IMG/VR virus record: IMGVR_UViG_3300025151_000116
Location: 1 to 38,061 of that record
Length of the DNA: 38,061 bases
Source: a virus
Reading direction: 5' to 3' (one strand)
Shown: piece after piece, positions 14,854 to 22,540 of the stretch
How the letters are laid out: every line of letters begins with the position of its first letter
How positions within the stretch are numbered: position 1 is the first letter of the stretch
Position numbers and translations under genes: made by a program
Notes under the pieces: model-generated
What the model saw: the letters and a program-made list of their open reading frames with translations, nothing else
Database searches by the model: none
What the model was told of the DNA's origin: nothing

Positions 14854-17295
14854 ATGATAAATAAGCCAAGATTCAATTCGGGTAGTGGTTTTCCTAATCA
14901 ATTTGTTCCAGACATCGAGAAGGACACATATGAGTATGGACTTCGAGTAGGTCATGCTATTGAGTCTGAGTGGTTTTCACGAGACTACGGAAGTAGTATG
15001 TATGGCGAAATACGTTCTGAGTTTCTAACCAGACGTTTGTATGCTAGAGGAGAACAGCCAGTAGATAAATATAAAAACGAGTTAGCCGTAAACGGTGACT
15101 TATCTTACCTCAACTTAGATTGGACGCCTGTTCCGATTATCCCTAAGTTTGTTGATGTCGTGGTCAATGGCATTCAAAATAGGCTTCTAGATGTTAAAGT
15201 AGAAGCTGTAGACGATTTGTCTTCTATGAAGAGGCAGATGTTTAGAAAGGAGATGCACACAGACATGCTTGGAAAAGACCTTTTGCAAAAAGTAAAGGCA
15301 GAAACGGGTGTTGATGCATTTAACATAAAAGAAGAAATTGTTCCTGACTCTGAAGAAGAGTTAAATCTATATATGGATTTAAGGTACAAACAAGCCATAG
15401 AAGTTGCTGAAGAATCAGCCATCAAAACTCTTATGGAGATAAACGAATATGATGAGATAAAAAGACGTGTAGATGAAGATAATGTTGTTTTAGGTATATC
15501 TGCACTCAAGCATTCTTTTGATGTTCATGACGGAGTCAGGATAGATTATGTTGACCCAGTGAATTTTGTTTATTCACCCACAGAAGACCCAAATTTCAGG
15601 GATTGTTATTATTTTGGGGAGTTAAAATCAGTTCATGTAACTGAAATAAAAAAGATAAATCCAAGTCTTACTCAGGAAGATATAGAAGAAATATCTAAGC
15701 TTGCTAGTAGATTCGATGGTTATAGAAGCACACAAAATTTGCAAAGCCAAAGCGGCCTTGATAAGGCAAATGTATCCTTACTTTATTTTTGTTATAAAAC
15801 AGACAAGGAAATAGTATACAAGGTTAAAGATACTTCAAATGGCGGAAAGAAAGCGCTAAAAAAGGATGGTTCCTTTAACCCTCCAGAAGGAGAACAGGAA
15901 AGATTTAAAAAAGTATCAAGAAGAATAGATGTTTGGTATGAGGGTGTTCTAGTAATGGGCACAAATCATTTACTAAAATGGGAGCTTATGCAGAATATGG
16001 TTAGACCTAATTCTTCATTTCAAAGAACTATACCTCCTTATATTGTTTCTTCTATTAAAATGTCTAAAGGCAACATAGATTCTTTGGTTAAAAGAATGAT
16101 ACCTTTTGCAGACCAAATACAACTTACTCATTTAAAATTACAGCAAGTAGTTGCTAAAATGATTCCAGATGGTGTGTTTATTGACGCAGATGGATTGAAT
16201 AGTGTAGATTTAGGTAATGGAGCTTCATACAATCCATCAGAAGCATTGTCTATGTATTTCCAAACAGGTAGTGTTATAGGGAGAAGTTACACTGAGGACG
16301 GAGATTTCAACAATGCTAGAGTGCCTATTCAAGAGCTTACTAGCAGTGGCTCAAATGCCAAGATACAGAGTTTGATTAATATGTATAATTATCAGCTCAA
16401 CATGATTAGAGCTGTAACGGGTATTAATGAAGCTAGAGATGGAAGTAATCCAGACCAATACGCTTTGGTTGGACTTCAGAAACTTGCTGCACTAAACAGT
16501 AATACAGCTACTAGACACGTAGTTCAATCTGGAATCAACATTACTAAAAGGCTTGCAGAGGCTCTTTCTTACAGAATATCTGATATTATGCAGTATTCTG
16601 ACTTTGCTGAAGATTTTGCTAAAATGATTGGTAAAAACAACATGGAAATTGTTGAAGAAATACTAGGAGTGCATCTTCACGATTTTGGTGTATTTATAGA
16701 AATAGAACCAGATGAAGAGGAGAAACAAAGACTAGAGCAAAACATACAGCAATCAATTCAAGCTAAACAAATTGATTTAGATGACGCTATAGATATTAGA
16801 ACCGTAAAGAACTTTACTCTTGCTAATTCTCTTCTAAAAATAAAGAAAAAGAAAAAGCAGAAGGAGGATATGGAGATTCAGCAAAGAAACATCCAAATGC
16901 AGAGTCAAGCAAACGCACAGTCTGCTCAAGCTGCATCTCAAGGAAGAATGCAAGAGCAGCAGATGAAATCTCAAATGGAATCTGAATTTGCTCAAATGAA
17001 GAGTCAATTAGAAATGCAGAAAATGCAGGCTCAGAAAGAAATTGACAAAGAGCTTCTTCAGTTAAAGCATCAATTCGAACTTCAATTGAAGCAAATGGAA
17101 AAAGATGTATCTACTTCTAAGGAAAAATATAAGGAAGACAGGAAAGATAACAGAACAGATAAACAAGCTACTCAACAGAGTAAACTAATAAGACAGAGAA
17201 AGCAAGATTTACCGCCTGTTGACTTTACGCAATCTGGAAAAGCAAATGAAGTTATGAGTAATCTTGCGGGAACAGTAGCTCCAGAAAACGTATAG
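14854..17295 (+). CDS. Portal protein, 813 aa
   Basis: The protein forms the dodecameric channel at one capsid vertex that docks the terminase and later the neck. Evidence is its place directly after the large terminase, its length, and the segment LDWTPVPIIPKFVDVVVNGI, which resembles portals of crAss-like and related short-tailed phages. A later helical core (QIQLTHLKLQQVVAKMIPDG, then VTGINEARDGSNPDQYALVG) is typical of portal clip and wing regions. From about residue 669 to 752 the chain becomes a long Gln/Met/Lys-rich coiled coil (QMKSQLEMQKMQAQKEIDKE), which may form the internal barrel. The end (DNRTDKQATQQSKLIRQRKQ) is basic and polar. No other portal candidate exists here. Confidence 0.85.
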   Translation: MINKPRFNSGSGFPNQFVPDIEKDTYEYGLRVGHAIESEWFSRDYGSSMYGEIRSEFLTRRLYARGEQPVDKYKNELAVNGDLSYLNLDWTPVPIIPKFVDVVVNGIQNRLLDVKVEAVDDLSSMKRQMFRKEMHTDMLGKDLLQKVKAETGVDAFNIKEEIVPDSEEELNLYMDLRYKQAIEVAEESAIKTLMEINEYDEIKRRVDEDNVVLGISALKHSFDVHDGVRIDYVDPVNFVYSPTEDPNFRDCYYFGELKSVHVTEIKKINPSLTQEDIEEISKLASRFDGYRSTQNLQSQSGLDKANVSLLYFCYKTDKEIVYKVKDTSNGGKKALKKDGSFNPPEGEQERFKKVSRRIDVWYEGVLVMGTNHLLKWELMQNMVRPNSSFQRTIPPYIVSSIKMSKGNIDSLVKRMIPFADQIQLTHLKLQQVVAKMIPDGVFIDADGLNSVDLGNGASYNPSEALSMYFQTGSVIGRSYTEDGDFNNARVPIQELTSSGSNAKIQSLINMYNYQLNMIRAVTGINEARDGSNPDQYALVGLQKLAALNSNTATRHVVQSGINITKRLAEALSYRISDIMQYSDFAEDFAKMIGKNNMEIVEEILGVHLHDFGVFIEIEPDEEEKQRLEQNIQQSIQAKQIDLDDAIDIRTVKNFTLANSLLKIKKKKKQKEDMEIQQRNIQMQSQANAQSAQAASQGRMQEQQMKSQMESEFAQMKSQLEMQKMQAQKEIDKELLQLKHQFELQLKQMEKDVSTSKEKYKEDRKDNRTDKQATQQSKLIRQRKQDLPPVDFTQSGKANEVMSNLAGTVAPENV

Positions 17296-17305
17296 TTTTT
17301 TTAAC

Positions 17306-17313
17306 TAATTTTG
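17306..17313 (+). promoter_or_regulatory. Bacteroidetes-type -7 box before the scaffold and capsid genes
   Basis: TAATTTTG matches TANNTTTG and is followed by CAGTATAAAT, nearly the same bases that follow the box at 10829. It lies 26 nt before the ATG at 17340. I see no good -33 element, so strength is uncertain. A dedicated promoter for capsid genes would make sense because capsid protein is needed in large amounts. Confidence 0.5.
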
Positions 17314-17339
17314 CAGTATAAATTTAAATTTAATCTATT

Positions 17340-18515
17340 ATGAGTGACGTAAATCAAGATGTCGACTTTAAAGTTGACCTATCTAAACCTCCTGTAAAAA
17401 AAGGAGAAGAAGATAAAAAAGAGCAAGAAACTGCCGAAGTCGGAAGTGAAAATACGACAAACTCGGAAGTTCAAGAAGAAAAAGCTCCTGAGCAACAGCC
17501 AGAAGCTGATGAAAATATTAAAGCAGAGGAAGAAGTCCCTGCGAAAAAAGAAGCCGATGAACCTCAACAACAAAAAGAGGTAAAGGTTTCTAAAGAAGAG
17601 ATAATTGCTGAGTTCCTTACTAGTAAATATAGTATGGGGCTTGAGGAATTAGAAAACGTTCTTTCAAATAAAGACAAAAATACACAAGAGCTTCCTGAGG
17701 AGGTTGAGAAGTATTTGCAATACAAAAACGATACTAAGCGTGGCTTAAAAGATTTTGTAAAAGCAAACGAGGATGTTTCTGAATATGAAGAAACAACTTT
17801 ACTGCGTGAATACTATAAGCAATCAAACCCTGAGCTTGACGATTCTGATATTGATTATTTAATAGAGGATAAATTCACTGTAGACGAAAGCACTGATACA
17901 GAGAAAGACGTTAAGAGGAAGAGTCTTGATAAAAAGCAAGAGCTACATAAAGCTAAGCAGTATTTTGAGCAGATGAGGGATAAGTATAAAGCACCGCTTG
18001 AGTCAAGTACGGATGCACTACCTGAAGACGCTAGAAAGGCTGTTGAGTTTTATAAGCAATACAATGATGAAAAATCTAAGGAACAAGAGGTTATAAACTC
18101 TCAAAGGAAAACTTTTGAAGAGAAAACCTCAAAGTTTTTTGGCGAGGAATTCAAAGGTTTTGAATTTAAAATCGGCGATAAAACTTTAAACTTTGAACCT
18201 AAAGACAAGAAAGAAGTTGTTGAAAGACAAATGAATTTAAACAACTTTGTACAATCGTTTTTAGATGAAAAAGGTGTTTTGAAGGATGCGCAGAAATATC
18301 ACACAGCTCTTAACATGGCTATGAACCCAGAAGCTTATGCTAAGTTCTTTTATGAGCAAGGTAAAGCAGATGCGGTAAATGAAGTTGTTAAGGATGGTAA
18401 AAATATAGATATGAATGTGCGTTCTAAAGTTGATTCATCGAAACCTGGGACTAAATTTAAAGTCGTCAATGACGGTGCTAACTTTGGTCGTGGGCTTAAA
18501 ATAAGAAAAAAATAA
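17340..18515 (+). CDS. Scaffold-like capsid assembly protein, 391 aa
   Basis: The position between portal and major capsid protein, the highly charged composition and the predicted mostly helical, low-complexity N-terminus (residues 1-80, rich in Glu, Lys and Gln with repeated EEKAPEQQ-like runs) are those of phage scaffolding proteins. The middle contains long charged helices (SNPELDDSDIDYLIEDKF, then KAKQYFEQMRDKYKAPLE). The C-terminus turns basic (KFKVVNDGANFGRGLKIRKK), as in other scaffolds where the C-terminal end contacts capsid protein. The expected role is a transient internal core guiding prohead assembly. No protease motif is seen. The sequence itself is not a family I can name, so the call rests on context and composition. 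Confidence 0.65.
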   Translation: MSDVNQDVDFKVDLSKPPVKKGEEDKKEQETAEVGSENTTNSEVQEEKAPEQQPEADENIKAEEEVPAKKEADEPQQQKEVKVSKEEIIAEFLTSKYSMGLEELENVLSNKDKNTQELPEEVEKYLQYKNDTKRGLKDFVKANEDVSEYEETTLLREYYKQSNPELDDSDIDYLIEDKFTVDESTDTEKDVKRKSLDKKQELHKAKQYFEQMRDKYKAPLESSTDALPEDARKAVEFYKQYNDEKSKEQEVINSQRKTFEEKTSKFFGEEFKGFEFKIGDKTLNFEPKDKKEVVERQMNLNNFVQSFLDEKGVLKDAQKYHTALNMAMNPEAYAKFFYEQGKADAVNEVVKDGKNIDMNVRSKVDSSKPGTKFKVVNDGANFGRGLKIRKK

Positions 18516-18542
18516 TTTTAAAACCTTAAACATTTTACAAAA

Positions 18543-19973
18543 ATGGCACAATCAATTAATTTTGACCAATCTGGAACTACTGGTACAGTAAGTATTGGCG
18601 GTTCCACTTCACTAACACCTGCACCTGGCAAGTCTTTGCAAAACAGCAACTACTTGACTAACGCAGATTACAACTTTGCTCAGCAATATTTACCAGATTT
18701 ATATGAGCAAGAATTTGAACGTTACGGAAATCGTTCTGTAGCTTCTTTCTTGCGTATGGTAGGAGCTGAGATTCCTTCTTCTTCTGATTTAATCAAGTGG
18801 AGTGAGCAAGGAAGACTACACGTACAGGCTTCTGGTAGTATTACAGACGCAAATACTATTGCAGTAACAGGACATAGCTTCCGCACAAACCAGACTATTA
18901 TTATTTCTGGACCAGGCGGTGTTCAAGCAAAAGCCCTTATTACTGATGCTTCTGCAGCTGACAGTATCGATGTTGCTTTGTATCAAAACTTCAGCTTAGT
19001 AGAAGTTACTTCTGGAGGAGACGCTTTATATACTGCAGATGACGATGTGACAATCTTCGTTTATGGTTCTGAATTCCGTAAAGGAGATAATGGCATGTCT
19101 GGTTCTCTTGAAGCTGATTTCGAAGCTAAAGAAAACAACCCAATTATCATCAAAGACAAGTACGAAGTATCTGGTTCTGAGATGGCACACGTTGGGTGGG
19201 TAGAAGTATCTACTGAAAACGGAGCTTCTGGATACCTTTGGTATTTGAAATCAGAAAGCGAAACTCGCCTACGTTTCGAGGATTACCTTGAAACTTCTAT
19301 GATTGAAGGTGAGCCTGCTGGAGCTGGTTCTGGTGTAGCTGCTATTGATGGAGCTTCTGTTGGAGATGGAGCTGGGTACAGAGGTACTAAAGGTCTTTTC
19401 TTCGAAGTACAACAAAACGGTAACGTTACTTCTGGTACTATTGATTCTAGAGAAGATTTAGAAGCTTTAGCTAAAGTTCTTGACAAAGAAGGAGCTATTC
19501 AAGAAAACGTAATTTTTGCTAATCGTGCAACATCTTTTGATGTTGATAAAGTATTGGCTGCTCAAAACAACTCTGGAGCTTCTACAGCTTCTTACGGTTT
19601 GTTTGACAACGACGAAGATATGGCTTTAAACCTTGGGTTTACAGGATTCCGTATCGGATATGACTTCTACAAGTCTGACTGGAAATACTTAAACGATGCT
19701 ACTACTCGTGGTAACGTAGGCGGTATTGATGGTATCGTTGTACCTGCTGGTACTACTACAGTATACGACCAAGTACTTGGAGAGAACGCTAAGAGACCAT
19801 TCTTACACGTTCGTTACCGAGTATCTCCAACTGAAGACAGAAAGTACAAGTCTTGGGTTGTTGGTTCTGCTGGAGGAGCTATGACTAGCGACAAAGATGC
19901 AATGGAAGTTCACTTCTTGTCAGAGCGAGCGCTTTGTACAATGGGAGCTAACAACTTCATCTTGATGCAATAA
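18543..19973 (+). CDS. Major capsid protein, 476 aa
   Basis: The protein is encoded after the scaffold-like gene and before a strong terminator. It contains QQYLPDLYEQEFERYGNRSV, SFLRMVGAEIPSSSDLIKWS and EQGRLH, which resemble major capsid proteins of crAss-like and related phages with the HK97 fold. Following residues are Gly/Ala/Thr-rich beta segments and a C-terminal YRVSPTEDRKYKSWVVGSAG. Codons here are richer in C-ending and preferred forms (AAC, TTC, GAC) than in neighbouring genes, consistent with high expression. The expected role is to form the icosahedral shell. The start follows an A-rich leader (ACATTTTACAAAA) 27 nt after the scaffold stop. The fold is inferred from similarity only. 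Confidence 0.85.
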   Translation: MAQSINFDQSGTTGTVSIGGSTSLTPAPGKSLQNSNYLTNADYNFAQQYLPDLYEQEFERYGNRSVASFLRMVGAEIPSSSDLIKWSEQGRLHVQASGSITDANTIAVTGHSFRTNQTIIISGPGGVQAKALITDASAADSIDVALYQNFSLVEVTSGGDALYTADDDVTIFVYGSEFRKGDNGMSGSLEADFEAKENNPIIIKDKYEVSGSEMAHVGWVEVSTENGASGYLWYLKSESETRLRFEDYLETSMIEGEPAGAGSGVAAIDGASVGDGAGYRGTKGLFFEVQQNGNVTSGTIDSREDLEALAKVLDKEGAIQENVIFANRATSFDVDKVLAAQNNSGASTASYGLFDNDEDMALNLGFTGFRIGYDFYKSDWKYLNDATTRGNVGGIDGIVVPAGTTTVYDQVLGENAKRPFLHVRYRVSPTEDRKYKSWVVGSAGGAMTSDKDAMEVHFLSERALCTMGANNFILMQ

Positions 19974-19986
19974 TCATTATAGGAGA

Positions 19987-20021
19987 GAGGGGCATATAAT
20001 TGCCCCTCATCTTCTTTTTTT
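19987..20021 (+). terminator. Rho-independent terminator after the major capsid gene
   Basis: GAGGGGCA (19987-19994) and TGCCCCTC (20001-20008) form a perfect 8-bp stem around a six-base loop (TATAAT). It is followed by a T-rich run ending at 20021. It closes the terminase-to-capsid transcript 13 nt after the capsid stop. Confidence 0.92.
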
Positions 20022-20045
20022 AAATCAAATTAAATTATAAATAAA

Positions 20046-20819
20046 ATGGCAACAAAAACTGCAAAAAGTTTTGGGTACAACTCAATATTACCCGACCTAG
20101 AACAAAAGAATAGAATATTTATATTAACTGGAAATAAATCTCCTATTCGAATGATGATTCCTGTAAAACATACAGGAAGAAAACCTCTCACATATTTTGA
20201 CGGAAAACTAAATAGAGCATTAAGGTATGCTACTAATCAAATCACCCCTTTCGTGGATGAGCAAGATGGAATAGTTACTTTAGAGCCTATTACATTTGAA
20301 AATGGAACGCTAATCGTACCAGATTGGAATGTAAACCTTCAGAAGTTCTTACTTATACATCCTTTATATGGGAAGAAGTTTATTGAGCTCGATAAAGAGA
20401 AGAATGCTTCTGTAGAGGTTGAAAGCTTGTATTCGGAGCTTGATGCTCAAATAGCAGCTAAAAACCTTGACATCAACGACCTAGAGGCTATTGCTCGTGT
20501 TGTGATGAAAGGAAATGTTTCTACTTTAACCTCATCAGAGCTTAGACGTGATATGATTCTTTGGGCTAAGAAAAACCCTGGAGAGTTTATGAACTTAGTA
20601 GACGATGAAAATCTAAAATTAAGAAACCTAGCAGTAAGAGCTGTAGAGATGGGAGTATTACACATCAAGGGAGATAATAGAACTGTTACATGGGCAGATG
20701 ACAAGAACAATAAGATTATGGTTGCTCCATTCGGAGAGAACGTATACGGAGCTCTTGCTATGTTCTTTAAGACAGACGAAGGTCTTGATGTTTTACAAAA
20801 CATTACAAACAAATTGTAA
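20046..20819 (+). CDS. Conserved structural or head-completion protein, 257 aa
   Basis: The protein starts MATKTAKSFGYNSILPDLEQ and includes RKPLTYFDGKLNRALRYATN, LTSSELRRDMILWAKKNPGE and PFGENVYGALAMFFKTDEGL. It is soluble, mixed alpha/beta, without membrane segments or catalytic motifs. Its place between the major capsid gene and the ring-like connectors, with terminators on both sides, suggests a virion or head-assembly component. I recall similar proteins at this position in crAss-like and other Bacteroidetes phages but cannot assign a role. The start follows an A/T-rich leader (AATTATAAATAAA) 24 nt after the T-run of the first terminator. No obvious promoter is seen, so it probably depends on read-through. 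Confidence 0.7.
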   Translation: MATKTAKSFGYNSILPDLEQKNRIFILTGNKSPIRMMIPVKHTGRKPLTYFDGKLNRALRYATNQITPFVDEQDGIVTLEPITFENGTLIVPDWNVNLQKFLLIHPLYGKKFIELDKEKNASVEVESLYSELDAQIAAKNLDINDLEAIARVVMKGNVSTLTSSELRRDMILWAKKNPGEFMNLVDDENLKLRNLAVRAVEMGVLHIKGDNRTVTWADDKNNKIMVAPFGENVYGALAMFFKTDEGLDVLQNITNKL

Positions 20820-20846
20820 TTACATTGTATACACCGTGAAAGGGAG

Positions 20847-20878
20847 AGGGGTCACAATTTGTGACCTCTTTTTTTTTG
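20847..20878 (+). terminator. Rho-independent terminator after the 257-aa structural gene
   Basis: GGTCACA (20850-20856) pairs with TGTGACC (20860-20866) around ATT. The stem is extended outward by G-T, G-C and A-T pairs to about 10 bp, and is followed by a run of nine T (20869-20877). Confidence 0.92.
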
Positions 20879-20886
20879 TACTTTTG
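20858..20886 (+). promoter_or_regulatory. Bacteroidetes-type promoter overlapping the terminator
   Basis: TTTG (20858-20861) and TACTTTTG (20879-20886) match the -33 and -7 elements with a 17-nt spacer, the best-formed promoter in the window. The -33 element lies inside the terminator hairpin and the spacer contains its T-run. The ATG of the ring-protein gene follows 15 nt after the box. Confidence 0.7.
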
Positions 20887-20901
20887 TAGAAAATATATCC
20901 T

Positions 20902-21648
20902 ATGATAAATAGCGTAAGAAATACTGTTATGTTTTTGCTGAACAAAGATAACAGAGGATATGTGTCCCCATCTGAGTTTGATTATTTTGCAAAACAAGCG
21001 CAGCTTGAAATATTTGAGTCATATTTTAATGATTACTCAAAGGCTGTTGCTCTGCAAAACTCAAGAAAAAAAGCTTTGAATTATGGAGACACAGTTCAGC
21101 ACATTCAAAATAAGATAGATAAATTTTATGCTAACGCTACTTTGGCGTATCGTGACCAAGACGCAACAACACCTGGTGAAGAACAAGATTATTTTGATTT
21201 ACCCACAAATCTATACAAGTTAATAAATATTACTTACGGAGGAGGATTTGGTACAGAAACAACAATGGGTGGTGGCAGAATTGTTCAGCCAGTCGCACCA
21301 CACAAGTTTGATATGATTGTGAATAGCAATTTAACGCAGCCTACTGTTACATATCCAATATACGTTCGTAGTTCTGATATTATTTATGTTAGACCTTTAT
21401 CAATACAGTCTAACGTACAAGCAAATTATATTAGAAAGCCAGCTGACCCGCATTGGGGTTATCAAACAATAAGCTCTGACCCTGTGTATAACGCTTCTAG
21501 TTCTGTGGATTTTGAAATATCAGAAGAGGAGGAAACAGAGTTGGTTATCAAGATATGCAAGTATGCTGGACTTAGTATTAGAGAAGCTGACATTGTACAA
21601 TTAACATCTCAGCAGGAGCAGTTAGAGTACACTAAAGAAAATTCGTAA
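20902..21648 (+). CDS. Ring-like head-tail connector protein, 248 aa
   Basis: The N-terminus contains FLLNKDNRGYVSPSEFDYFA and KQAQLEIFESYFNDYSKAV, a segment I associate with the small connector or ring proteins beneath the portal in crAss-like and related short-tailed phages. The C-terminal half has a beta-rich part (YPIYVRSSDIIYVRPL) and an acidic helix (EISEEEETELVIKICKYAGL) resembling T7-gp11-type adaptor subunits. The expected role is to extend the portal and form the neck. It is the first gene after a terminator plus promoter and is followed by another connector-like gene after 3 nt. The precise ring assignment is uncertain. Confidence 0.7.
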   Translation: MINSVRNTVMFLLNKDNRGYVSPSEFDYFAKQAQLEIFESYFNDYSKAVALQNSRKKALNYGDTVQHIQNKIDKFYANATLAYRDQDATTPGEEQDYFDLPTNLYKLINITYGGGFGTETTMGGGRIVQPVAPHKFDMIVNSNLTQPTVTYPIYVRSSDIIYVRPLSIQSNVQANYIRKPADPHWGYQTISSDPVYNASSSVDFEISEEEETELVIKICKYAGLSIREADIVQLTSQQEQLEYTKENS

Positions 21649-21651
21649 CGT

Positions 21652-22539
21652 ATGCCAATAATCGGAACACCTATAGACCAAAGAGAATACTACCAAAATA
21701 GTGGTAATAACCCAACTTATGACAACTGGGGTACATATCAGTACTTGCTTTTACAGGACGTCATCAATAATTTTTTACTGACATATGTTGGAGACGACAA
21801 GGTTATAAACAAAATTGACAGAAATGAAGTTGTTTTTCATGCTAAGCGTGGACTTCAAGAATTACATTATGATGCCCTAAGAGAAATACGAGGGTTTGAA
21901 GCAGAGCTTCCTGACAACCTTAAGATGCACCTACCACACGACTTTGTAAGCGCCGTAAAGATATCTTACGTTGGTGATGATGGTACGACTAGACAGATAC
22001 CACAAAACTACAACACAGCGACTCCTACGAGTTATTTGCAAGACAATAGCGCTCAGAAAAACATCCTGATGGATAATAATGATAATGCTTTGACAGGAAC
22101 ACCAGTAATCGAAACAAACTGGTCTAACAAGTCAAATAAAGGTGTAGTTGAGCCTGATACGAATCTTTTAGGCAAGCGTTTTGGTATGGATACTGCATCA
22201 GCAAACCACAATGGAAGTTATGTGTTAGATAAAAACCAAGGATTCATACTTTTTAGTTCCGACTTGTCTGGAAAGAATATTGTTATTCAATATGTTTCTG
22301 ACGGCATGTATGCTCTTGCAGATGATGAAATAAAAGTTCATAAATTAGCAGAGAACTTTATGTACGACTACTTAGTGTCTAGTATATTGAAGCAAAAGTT
22401 TGGAGTACAAGAATACATTGTACGAAGAGCTCAAAAGCAAGCTTCAGCATCATTAAGAAATACAAAGATTCGATTAAATTCAATAAAACTAGGCGAGCTT
22501 ACTCAAATTCTACGAGGAAGAGATAAGTGGATAAAATAG
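21652..22539 (+). CDS. Second ring-like head-tail connector protein, 295 aa
   Basis: The protein includes GTYQYLLLQDVINNFLLTYV, VVFHAKRGLQELHYDALREI and DNLKMHLPHDFVSAVKISYV. I recognise this arrangement from tail-tubular or ring proteins of crAss-like and other Bacteroidetes phages. A beta-rich middle and a C-terminal helical segment (AENFMYDYLVSSILKQKF, then RRAQKQASASLRNTKIRLNS) follow. Together with the preceding gene it probably forms stacked rings between portal and muzzle. The stop is TAG and the large muzzle-like gene starts one base later, supporting joint translation and assembly. There is no enzymatic motif. Confidence 0.72.
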   Translation: MPIIGTPIDQREYYQNSGNNPTYDNWGTYQYLLLQDVINNFLLTYVGDDKVINKIDRNEVVFHAKRGLQELHYDALREIRGFEAELPDNLKMHLPHDFVSAVKISYVGDDGTTRQIPQNYNTATPTSYLQDNSAQKNILMDNNDNALTGTPVIETNWSNKSNKGVVEPDTNLLGKRFGMDTASANHNGSYVLDKNQGFILFSSDLSGKNIVIQYVSDGMYALADDEIKVHKLAENFMYDYLVSSILKQKFGVQEYIVRRAQKQASASLRNTKIRLNSIKLGELTQILRGRDKWIK

Positions 22540-22540
22540 T

